Of a stretch of 9,201 nucleotides of DNA, positions 1 to 6,155 are shown piece after piece. The position numbers and the translations under genes were made by a program. Numbering within the stretch: the stretch's first letter is position 1; the number at the start of each line of letters is the position of its first letter. A model generated the notes under the pieces. The model was not told where the DNA came from. It saw only the letters and a program-made list of their open reading frames with translations, and searched no databases. The stretch is from Desulfobacterales bacterium (GTDB taxonomy: Bacteria > Desulfobacterota > Desulfobacteria > Desulfobacterales > SpSt-501): assembly GCA_025454275.1 (NCBI GenBank), contig JALOOS010000131.1, forward strand, positions 1 through 9,201, in the 5' to 3' direction.

Positions 1-1
1 C

Positions 2-1264
2 ACCCGCCTGCCTCAGCCGGGCCTATCGGCCCAGATCGCCTCCCTCACGCCGCCCCGGTTCCTCATGCGCTGCTGCGAGGTGCTGCGGCTCGGCACCGGG
101 ATGCCGGCCATGTTCAACGCCGACGCCCTGGTGCTCGGCATGGTGAACCGCGGCAAGACCCTCTCCGACGCCCGCGCGAGCAGCCTGAACGGCTGTGTGG
201 CCGCCTTCTGCGACGGGAAGGACCGCATGGCTTCAACCGGCTATTTCAACCTGGCGAAGGCGCTCGAGCTGGCCTTGAACGACGGGGTGGACCGGTTGAC
301 GGGCGAGCGGCTCGGGCCGGCCACGGGGGATCCCCGGGCCTTCTCCGGTTTTGACGAGGTGCTGGCGGCCTTCAGCGCCCAGGTCGAGCAACTCGTGGCG
401 CTCAAGGTCCGCTACGACGACATCGTGCGCGGCATCTACGCCCGGCACTGCCCGGTGCCCTTCACCTCGGCCGTCATCGACGACTGCATCGCGACGGCGA
501 CCGACTGGCACGCCGGCGGCGCGCATTACAAGATCGCCACCCTGAGCGGGGTGGCGGTCGGAACGGTGGCCGATGCACTGGCCGGCATCCGCAAGCACAT
601 CTTCGAAGAGCGGCGCTACCGCATGGCCGAGCTGATCGATGCCCTGGACCGGGACTGGGCCGGTCGGGAGGAGATGCGCCGGACCTTCGCGGCCAGGACG
701 CCGCACTACGGCAACGATGATGATTTCGCCGACGCGCTCGCCGTCAAGACCCAGGAGATCTTCTGCACCGCGGTGGAGCGCCACACCGACATCCAAGGGG
801 CGCGCTACTGGGTGGACCTCCTGCCCACCACGAGCCACATCGCGCTCGGGGAGCTGACCGGGGCCACGCCGGACGGACGACGGGCCCGGGCCTGGCTCTC
901 CGAAGGGGTGAGCCCGGTCCAGGGTCATGACCGCAAGGGGCCCACCGCCGCCACCCGTTCGGTGGCGAAACTCGACCACGCCCGGACCAACGGGACCCTC
1001 CTCAACATCAAGATCAACCCCCGGACGGTCGCGAACGATCGCGACCTGAAGAAACTCGCTGCGCTGATCCGCACCTACTTCGCCCAGGGCGGGTTCCACA
1101 TGCAGTTCAACATCGTCGACCGCAACACGCTCCGCGACGCCATGGAGCGCCCCGAGGAGCACCGCAACCTGCTGATCCGGGTCGCGGGCTACTCCGACTA
1201 CTTCGTGCTCCTCAGCCGGGACATCCAGGAGGAGATCCTCTCCCGCGCCGAACACGGGGTGTGA
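2..1264 (+). CDS. Glycyl radical enzyme (pyruvate formate-lyase superfamily), C-terminal part, cut by window edge
   Basis: The frame is open from the left edge, so the N-terminal half lies outside. At least 420 residues are present, ending in TGA at 1262-1264. Both radical sites are visible. The thiyl cysteine is in NGCVAAFC (TGT at 194-196), and the C-terminal glycyl radical loop is RVAGYSDYF (Gly codon 1187-1189) followed by QEEILSR. The Cys-Gly distance of 331 residues is normal for the superfamily. Between them are the usual landmarks GYFNLAKALELALNDG, TGERLGPATGDP, DDCIATATDWHAGGAHYK, TPDGRRA and GPTAATRSVAKLDH. Such enzymes use a glycyl radical, installed by a radical-SAM activase, to start C-C, C-O, C-N or C-S bond chemistry on substrate in the anaerobic cytoplasm. 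The substrate cannot be read here: the cysteine is followed by Val-Ala, not by the Val-Glu of choline, glycerol, hydroxyproline and isethionate enzymes, nor by the Cys of true PFL. A fumarate-adding (X-succinate synthase) or unassigned family is possible. No activase is in the window. The family assignment is firm; the function is open. Confidence 0.9.
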   Translation, partial: TRLPQPGLSAQIASLTPPRFLMRCCEVLRLGTGMPAMFNADALVLGMVNRGKTLSDARASSLNGCVAAFCDGKDRMASTGYFNLAKALELALNDGVDRLTGERLGPATGDPRAFSGFDEVLAAFSAQVEQLVALKVRYDDIVRGIYARHCPVPFTSAVIDDCIATATDWHAGGAHYKIATLSGVAVGTVADALAGIRKHIFEERRYRMAELIDALDRDWAGREEMRRTFAARTPHYGNDDDFADALAVKTQEIFCTAVERHTDIQGARYWVDLLPTTSHIALGELTGATPDGRRARAWLSEGVSPVQGHDRKGPTAATRSVAKLDHARTNGTLLNIKINPRTVANDRDLKKLAALIRTYFAQGGFHMQFNIVDRNTLRDAMERPEEHRNLLIRVAGYSDYFVLLSRDIQEEILSRAEHGV

Positions 1265-1279
1265 GGCGCGGTCGTGCGC

Positions 1280-1480
1280 TCACCGCACCAGGGCCACGCC
1301 GATATAGAAAACCGCCGCCACCTCGACCGTAAAAATAATTCCATACAGGATGTACTTCCAAACCGGGAAGTCCTCAAAAATCGTGTTGGCGCGCTCCAGG
1401 ATCCGCGGGCCGACGGGGGAGGCGTAATAGGCATACGGGTCCCGGGGCGCATCGTTCGTCGAGTCGGTGTGCGTGCTCAC
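1280..1480 (-). CDS. Small single-pass membrane protein, unknown function
   Basis: This is a 66-residue protein with a GTG start at 1478-1480 and TGA at 1280-1282. I accept it as real because an AGGAAG ribosome-binding site lies 5 bases upstream of the GTG and because its composition is sensible. A polar Thr/Asp/Asn-rich N-terminus of about 15 residues is followed by a Tyr-rich amphipathic stretch (PYAYYASPVGPRILERANT, about residues 15-33). One strong hydrophobic helix follows (about 42-64, YILYGIIFTVEVAAVFYIGV), with a glutamate (E53) in its middle, and the protein ends in Arg. I do not recognise the family. It starts 46 bases after the stop of the universal stress protein on the same strand, so the two may be cotranscribed. 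It is convergent with the glycyl radical enzyme, 15 bases between stops. It could be a small accessory subunit of a membrane complex, but nothing in the sequence proves that. Confidence 0.65.
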   Translation of the reverse strand: MSTHTDSTNDAPRDPYAYYASPVGPRILERANTIFEDFPVWKYILYGIIFTVEVAAVFYIGVALVR

Positions 1481-1485
1481 TCGCT

Positions 1486-1491
1486 CTTCCT
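1486..1491 (-). promoter_or_regulatory. Ribosome binding site of the 66-residue membrane protein
   Basis: Read on the minus strand, AGGAAG lies 5 bases before a GTG codon at 1480. It supports the GTG as the true start of this short gene, which would otherwise be easy to dismiss. Confidence 0.6.
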
Positions 1492-1526
1492 TTTGCAGTC
1501 CACCCGCCGCCCGCCTCAGCTCATTC

Positions 1527-2474
1527 TCAGCCCACTAAAACGAGGGTGAGGTCGGAAGGGCTGTGGAGGATTTTCGCGGCGCGGCTTCCCAAAGCGAACT
1601 CTTTGATGGCCGAAGCGCCTCGCCGGCCGAAAACGAGGATGTTGTATCCCCCCCGCGCCGCTTCGGCCAGAATGTCACGGGCGATGCCCGCGGCCATGGC
1701 CTGACGCACGAGGGCGATGTTTTCTTCACGCATCCCCGCGGCGGCCAGCGCTGCCTTGGCCTTGTTGAAACGATTTTCGGTTTGCCGCTCCTGTTCGCGG
1801 CGCCAACGGGCCACGGCGTTCGTGCGCTCCGAGCGCTCCGTTTCATCGAGAATGTGGCCGTCATCCCAGAACCCCGGCGGTTTGGCCGCGATGACGTGAA
1901 ACAGGGTGACGCGGCTCCCGGCAATCCTTCCAAAATGCTCGCCGACATGAGCCGCCACCCGGTCGGCATAGGGTGATTCGTCGATGGCCGCCAGCACGCG
2001 GGGGGGCTCGAGGGGCCGGCTGCCGACCACCCAGACCGGCACCCTCTCGGCGTACTGGCAGACCTGGGCGGTGGTGCTCCCCAGGAGAAAGCGCGTGACC
2101 CCGGATCGGCCTTTCCGCGCCAGCGCAATGGCGCTCGGCGCCTGCCGTTCGCTCGCCGCAAGGATCTCCTGGGCGGCATTGGAGCTGTTGCGCGTGAACT
2201 CCCGTTCGATCCGGGCCGGGGTGAAACCCAACTGCTGCAGCAGCTCATCGGCCCGCTTCAAGATCGCCCCGGCCTGCTCTGCCTGCGTCTTTTCCCACGG
2301 GCCGGGCTCACCGCTGAGGCTGGAGAGCTCCCCGGGGTGGAAGTGGGAGGTTTCCGGCGCCGCGTGAAAGAGATGCAGGTGAACCTCGCCCGGAGCCAGC
2401 AAGCCGCCGAGGTTGCGGAGCGCACCGCAGGCCGTCTCCGAATCGTCCAGCGCAAAAAGAATTCGCTTCGTCAT
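1527..2474 (-). CDS. Tandem universal stress protein (two UspA domains)
   Basis: A 315-residue soluble protein made of two UspA domains. Domain 1 (about 1-151) opens with KRILFALDDSE and ends with RVPVWVVG. Domain 2 (about 157-315) opens with PRVLAAIDESPYADR and ends with LTLVLVG. Each start has the acidic pair or Asp that caps the nucleotide site. The ATP-binding signature G-x2-G-x9-G-S/T is perfect in domain 2 (GRRG at 283-286, then GS at 296-297). In domain 1 the first glycine is alanine (ARKG at 119-122, GS at 132-133), so domain 2 looks the stronger nucleotide binder. About 300 residues is usual for tandem Usp proteins, which bind ATP and help survival under energy or redox stress. The ATG at 2472-2474 has AAGG 9 bases upstream. 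The 114 bases between the upstream stop at 2589 and this start (2475-2588) hold no gene and no clear terminator, so read-through from the complex I genes is possible but not shown. Confidence 0.93.
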   Translation of the reverse strand: MTKRILFALDDSETACGALRNLGGLLAPGEVHLHLFHAAPETSHFHPGELSSLSGEPGPWEKTQAEQAGAILKRADELLQQLGFTPARIEREFTRNSSNAAQEILAASERQAPSAIALARKGRSGVTRFLLGSTTAQVCQYAERVPVWVVGSRPLEPPRVLAAIDESPYADRVAAHVGEHFGRIAGSRVTLFHVIAAKPPGFWDDGHILDETERSERTNAVARWRREQERQTENRFNKAKAALAAAGMREENIALVRQAMAAGIARDILAEAARGGYNILVFGRRGASAIKEFALGSRAAKILHSPSDLTLVLVG

Positions 2475-2588
2475 GCGTCAGGGCCTTTTCGACATGCCGA
2501 TAGAACTTGTCATGGGACCGCGGCTTACGGTTGCGGGCCCCGCCGTGGCAGGACCCCCCGGCCGTCAGACGGGTTTATCCAGACGATT

Positions 2589-3611
2589 TTAACCCGGCTC
2601 GGTGAAATAAGGCACCGCTCGTGCAATTTCGCGGGCGACCGACCGGGCCTCATCATAACCGGACCCCGGCTGCAGCCGGGCGAGAAGATCGGCCGGAATC
2701 CGCCAGTCCGGCAGCGCATGATCCGGCGGCGCAATCACCGGGCACAGCCGCCGCAGGCCGCCTTCGGAGTTCGTGACGCTGCCCTCCTGCTCCAGAAGCG
2801 TGGCGGCGGGCAGAACCACATGGGCGACTTCGGCGGCCTCGCGGCGGAGATAATCCTGGACCACCAAAAATTCCACTCCGGTCGAAAGTGCGCGGAGATC
2901 CTCCTCCGGCAGGCAGTCGCCGCCGAGAAGGTAGAGACCCTTCAGCTCCCCGCGGCGCGCCATCTCGATCATTTGCGCCAGTTCCGAGCCGGGCTCGGCC
3001 GGGATCGGCCGGCCCCACATGGCGGCCAGCCGCCCGCGCCCGGGGTCATCCGACAGGGGAAGACGGCCGGGAAGAAGGCCCGGCCGCATGCCCATGTCGG
3101 CCGCCCCCCGGGTGTTGATGTGGCGGCACAGGGGGTGGATGCCGCTTCCGGCCTGTCCGATCCGTCCGGTCAGAAGGGCGAGGCCGGCCAAGGCCTCCAC
3201 ATGGAACTCTCCCTGCGGCCCCTCGGCCACATCCTCGGAATAGACGATGGCGAGCGATCCGGCAGCAGCGCAGGCCTCGGCCGCCTCCTCGAGGACGGCT
3301 TCGGGGATCCCGAATGAGGAGGCCGGCCGGTCGGGTGCCTGCGCCTGCGGCGCGAGCGATTCCTTGAGTACGGCGAGCCGCTGGGAGTGCCGGGCGGCGA
3401 CGGCGGGGTCGACGAGCCCCCGCTGCAGCAGGCGACGGGCGAGAAGGGCCGGCAGCTCCCCCGTCTGCTCCTGGGGGACGGAGAGGGCCGGGGCGGCGAA
3501 CGTTCCCAAGGCCGAGGCGCCGGAGGCGATGCAGATGAGCCGGCGGCCGCGGGTGCGGCTCGCCCGCCGCAGGGCGGCCGCCACGATCGGGTTGTCCTCT
3601 TCGATCCGAGA
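2589..3611 (-). CDS. C-terminal part of the broken GltD/NuoG-like fusion: molybdopterin-fold domain
   Basis: About 340 residues continue the molybdopterin-oxidoreductase (NuoG/FdhA) domain that begins in the neighbouring frame upstream. Homology picks up at SRIEEDNPIVAAALRRA (from about 3611 downwards), which is the family segment where a Rossmann strand ends and the bis-MGD-type fold continues. Later landmarks are GRIGQAGSGIHPL, GLYLLGGDCLPEEDL, FLVVQDYLRREAAEVAHVVLP, TLLEQEGSVTNSEGGLRR and PDWRIPADLLARL. It stops with TGA at 2589-2591 after VPYFTEPG, without the extra C-terminal molybdopterin-binding barrel of true formate dehydrogenases; this resembles short NuoG proteins. The first GTG in frame is at 3582-3584, but it lies inside a conserved stretch and has no reason to be an independent start. 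I therefore read this as the downstream part of a disrupted gene, not a separate gene. If it is made at all, it would be a fragment with no Fe-S cysteines of its own. Confidence 0.85.
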   Translation of the reverse strand, partial: SRIEEDNPIVAAALRRASRTRGRRLICIASGASALGTFAAPALSVPQEQTGELPALLARRLLQRGLVDPAVAARHSQRLAVLKESLAPQAQAPDRPASSFGIPEAVLEEAAEACAAAGSLAIVYSEDVAEGPQGEFHVEALAGLALLTGRIGQAGSGIHPLCRHINTRGAADMGMRPGLLPGRLPLSDDPGRGRLAAMWGRPIPAEPGSELAQMIEMARRGELKGLYLLGGDCLPEEDLRALSTGVEFLVVQDYLRREAAEVAHVVLPAATLLEQEGSVTNSEGGLRRLCPVIAPPDHALPDWRIPADLLARLQPGSGYDEARSVAREIARAVPYFTEPG

Positions 3612-6097
3612 GCGGCCATTGAGGCGGCGATGGCCCGGCTGCCGGGGAAATCCAGGTGGTTCGTGCCGAAATGGGTGCGGAAGATCTTCTGCAGGAGGTA
3701 ATTGGCCTCATTGGTGGCGCGGGGCGATCCCAGGGCGGCCAAGGCCCCCCCGCCATACCGCTCGTGCAGGCGGCTGAATTCGCGCACGATCCGATCCAGC
3801 GCCTGCGACCAGGAGCTCTCGACCAGGCGGCCCTTGTCGCGCACGAGCGGGGTTTTCAACCGCTTGGGATCGTTCACGTAGTCAAAGCTGTCGAAGCGCC
3901 CCCGGCGGCAGGTATGGCCGTAGTTGGGCGGCGCATCGCTGCGGGTGGCGATGGTGAAGAAACGCTCCCCCTTGCGGTGGAACACGAGCTGGCACCCGCA
4001 CCCGCAGTGGGTGCAGGCCGTCTCCAGAGGCCGGCACTGAAAAGGGCCGGGCTTGCCGGCGATCCGGTCGCTCAGCGCAGCGGTCGGGCACACGTCGAGG
4101 CAGAGCCCGCAGGAGACGCAGCGCTCATTGAGAGAAGGCGTCGCGTCGAAGTCGATGGCATCCGAGCACTGCGAGGCGGTGCAGGCCTCCAGGCACTGCC
4201 GGCAGCGCACGCACTTGTTGGGGTCGTGGGTGATGAAGGGGTGCTGATCCCGGCTGCGGGCGTCGCCGAACGGGATCTGGGGCGTGATCCGGGTGGTGGT
4301 CGGAAGGTGCATCTCATCCGCCAGCCGGCGCAGGCGGCATCCGAACACATCCATGCATCCGCAGGAGAGACAGCGTTCCGCTTCCTGTCGGGCCTGCTCC
4401 TCCGGCAGGCCGAGGTCGATCTGCCCGAAATGGGTGATCCGCTCGGCGGGTTCGAGTTCCGGCATGCGGGCCCGCGCTTGGCGGGGGGAGGCGCCGAAAG
4501 GCTCCCGGGCGACGGTTTTCAGGTCCCCCTTGAGGATATTGAAACTCTTCGGCCGGGAAGCGACCGTGCCCTCGGTGAGATAGCGGTGGATGGCGAAGGC
4601 CGCCCGACGCCCGTCGGCGAGCGCCCGCACCACCGTGTCCGGCCCGCGGTAGACGTCCCCGCCGGTGAAGATGTCGTCCAATCCGGTGTGGAGGGTCTCC
4701 GCGTCGGCGCCCAGGGTTTTCCAGCGCGTCACCGGGGCCTGGGTCGCCGCCGGGTCCTTCTCCAGCGGGGAGAGATCGGCGACCTGCCCGATGGCGGTGA
4801 TGACCATGTCCACGGAGAGCGTGGTCTCCGAACCCTCCACCGGCACCGGGCGGCGGCGGCCGCTTGCGTCGGGCTCCCCCAGTTGCATGCGGATGATCTC
4901 GATCCGGTCGAGACGGCCGTTTGCGCCGAGAAGCCGGACCGGGGCGGCCAGGAAATGGAAGACGATGCCCTCGGCCATGGCCCCCTCGATCTCCTCGTGG
5001 CTGGCGGGCATCTCCTCGCGCGAGCGGCGGTAGATGACGGTCATCTCCTTGGCGCCGAGCCGGACACCGGTGCGGGCCGCGTCCATGGCGACATTGCCGC
5101 CGCCGATCACGGCGACCCGCTCTCCCATCCCGACGGGTTTCCCCAGCCCGATATCGGCCAGGAACTCCACCCCGGAGTGGACACCGGCCAGGGTTTCACC
5201 GGGGACCCCGAGTTTGTGCGCCGACCAGGCCCCGATCGCAAGGAAGATCGCCTTGCAGCCCTCCCGGCGCAGGGCGTCGAGTGTGAAATCCCGCCCCCAC
5301 CGGGTGTTCGTGCGCACCTCCACGCCCAGCTGGAGGATGCCCTCGATCTCCCAGTCGAGCACTTTTTTGGGGAGCCGGTACTCCGGGATCCCGTAGCGGA
5401 GCATGCCGCCCAGCTCCGGCATGGCGTCGCAGAGCAGGGGTGAATGGCCGAGAAGGCAGAGGTAATAGGCGGCGCTCAACCCGGCCGGGCCGCCGCCCAC
5501 GATGGCGACCTTGTGCCCCGAGGGGGGGCGCTTGGCGGGGGTGTGGCGCTCCCCGCGCTCCATCTCGTAGTCGGCCACGAAACGCTTGAGATGGTTGATG
5601 TTGATCGGCTCCTCCACCAGGGTGCGCCGGCACTGGGTCTCGCAGAAATGGGGGCAGACCCGGCCGATGGTGGCCGGCATGGGAAGCTTCTCGCGGATGA
5701 GCTTCAGCGCCTCGATGTATTCCCCGCGGCTGATCAGCGCCAGGTAGCCTTGGATGTCGATCCCGGCCGGGCAGGTCAGCTGGCAGGGGGCCACGCAATC
5801 GCCGTAGTGCTCCCGCAGCAGGAGATCGAGGAGCAGCCTGCGCGTGTCGCGGATCTCGGGTGAGTCGGTGGTGACCACCATCCCGCTGCGCACGGGCGTG
5901 CTGCAGGAGGAGACGAATTTCGGCTCCCCCTCCACCCGGACGATGCAGATCCGGCATCCTTCGAGGGGGCGCAGCATCTCGCTGTGACAGAGGGTCGGGA
6001 TGGAGATGCCGTTCTCCCGGGCCGCCTGGAGCAGGGTGCTCCCCGGCGCCGCCGCCACCGGCCGCCCGTCGATCGTCAGATGAACTGATTCGGTCAT
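3170..6097 (-). CDS. Iron-sulfur flavoprotein fusion: NuoG-type ferredoxin + GltD-like FAD/NAD(P)H domain + start of NuoG/FdhA molybdopterin-fold domain (frame broken near 3608)
   Basis: Domains in order, numbered from the ATG at 6097. A [2Fe-2S] domain has C37, C48, C51 and C65. A DPD/GltD-type Fe-S region has C101, C105, C109, C148, C152 and C156. A GltD-like flavoprotein follows, with FAD motif GGGPAG at 201-206, GGMLRYGIPEYRLPK at 230-244, nucleotide motif GGGNVAMDAART at 332-343, YRR at 356-358 and FTGGD at 477-481. A CLSCGCMDVFGC motif (576-587) is next, then two ferredoxin motifs (C629/632/635/639 and C660/663/666/670), then a NuoG/Fdh cluster C695-x2-C-x3-C-x27-C730 leading into the molybdopterin fold. 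It probably oxidises NAD(P)H at the GltD domain and feeds complex I. ATG 6097 is preferred over 6130 because AGGA lies 6 bases upstream. Downstream of L830 (3608-3610) the frame runs on to 3170, but that tail is Arg/Pro/Ser-rich nonsense; the real domain resumes at 3611 in another frame. Compare the SfrA/SfrB pair of Geobacter, here joined. Confidence 0.92.
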   Translation of the reverse strand: MTESVHLTIDGRPVAAAPGSTLLQAARENGISIPTLCHSEMLRPLEGCRICIVRVEGEPKFVSSCSTPVRSGMVVTTDSPEIRDTRRLLLDLLLREHYGDCVAPCQLTCPAGIDIQGYLALISRGEYIEALKLIREKLPMPATIGRVCPHFCETQCRRTLVEEPININHLKRFVADYEMERGERHTPAKRPPSGHKVAIVGGGPAGLSAAYYLCLLGHSPLLCDAMPELGGMLRYGIPEYRLPKKVLDWEIEGILQLGVEVRTNTRWGRDFTLDALRREGCKAIFLAIGAWSAHKLGVPGETLAGVHSGVEFLADIGLGKPVGMGERVAVIGGGNVAMDAARTGVRLGAKEMTVIYRRSREEMPASHEEIEGAMAEGIVFHFLAAPVRLLGANGRLDRIEIIRMQLGEPDASGRRRPVPVEGSETTLSVDMVITAIGQVADLSPLEKDPAATQAPVTRWKTLGADAETLHTGLDDIFTGGDVYRGPDTVVRALADGRRAAFAIHRYLTEGTVASRPKSFNILKGDLKTVAREPFGASPRQARARMPELEPAERITHFGQIDLGLPEEQARQEAERCLSCGCMDVFGCRLRRLADEMHLPTTTRITPQIPFGDARSRDQHPFITHDPNKCVRCRQCLEACTASQCSDAIDFDATPSLNERCVSCGLCLDVCPTAALSDRIAGKPGPFQCRPLETACTHCGCGCQLVFHRKGERFFTIATRSDAPPNYGHTCRRGRFDSFDYVNDPKRLKTPLVRDKGRLVESSWSQALDRIVREFSRLHERYGGGALAALGSPRATNEANYLLQKIFRTHFGTNHLDFPGSRAIAASMAALGSKRTTRSWRPPCGGRAAPAAAGSSASPPAPRPWERSPPRPSPSPRSRRGSCRPFSPVACCSGGSSTPPSPPGTPSGSPYSRNRSRRRRRHPTGRPPHSGSPKPSSRRRPRPALLPDRSPSSIPRMWPRGRRESSMWRPWPASPF
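3605..3611 (-). other. Frame break within the fusion gene, with probable loss of about 20 residues
   Basis: On the minus strand the upstream frame reads sensibly to ...SRAIAASMAAL (last codon 3608-3610). The downstream frame reads sensibly from SRIEEDNPIV (first codon 3609-3611). The switch corresponds to 1+3n missing bases. Compared from memory with FdhF and NuoG proteins, the segment between these two blocks should hold about 14-21 further residues, including a hydrophobic strand of the type DADxxLVxG. A deletion of about 61 or 64 bases therefore fits better than one lost base. No slippery heptamer for programmed -1 frameshifting is seen at the junction. It may be a true mutation or an assembly error. 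Confidence 0.8.
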
Positions 6098-6103
6098 GAA
6101 GGG

Positions 6104-6107
6104 TCCT
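6104..6107 (-). promoter_or_regulatory. Ribosome binding site deciding the start of the fusion gene
   Basis: AGGA on the minus strand, 6 bases before ATG 6097. The in-frame ATG at 6130 has no such motif, and its extra 11 residues (Arg-rich) lie ahead of the conserved ferredoxin fold. The choice leaves a 58-base gap to the upstream stop at 6156. Confidence 0.6.
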
Positions 6108-6155
6108 ATCTCCCGCCGGCTGCGCCGCATCGCCGGCCGGGGTGGTCACATGCGC

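Noticed and set aside
233..1255. Open frame of 340 codons on the minus strand
   Set aside because: Antisense to the glycyl radical enzyme, which has both radical motifs. The minus-strand product has Val/Gly/Arg/Asp-rich composition and no motif.
1268..1288. Hairpin between the convergent stops as a bidirectional terminator
   Set aside because: Only 5-base-pair stems can be drawn (for example 1274-1278 with 1284-1288), partly inside the small protein gene and without a T run.
2475..2588. Promoter or terminator in the gap between the fusion gene and usp
   Set aside because: I see no convincing -35/-10, sigma-54 element or stem followed by T's; only a 4-base-pair hairpin near the fusion stop.
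2337..3317. Open frame of 326 codons on the plus strand
   Set aside because: It runs opposite the start of the usp gene and most of the fusion's C-terminal part, and its product is Gly/Arg-rich with no recognisable domain.
3596..3616. Programmed -1 ribosomal frameshift at the break
   Set aside because: The bases around the switch contain no X-XXY-YYZ slippery run, and the missing conserved strand points to a deletion.
3656..5443. Open frame of 595 codons on the plus strand
   Set aside because: It lies opposite the fusion gene, whose Fe-S and FAD motifs are unmistakable. The plus-strand product is Gly/Ala/Arg/His-rich with no domain, as expected for a shadow in GC-rich DNA.
2589..6097. Calling the large gene a formate dehydrogenase alpha subunit
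   Set aside because: There is no Cys/Sec Mo ligand and no C-terminal molybdopterin-binding barrel; the NuoG-type end and the nuo neighbours fit a complex I input subunit better.
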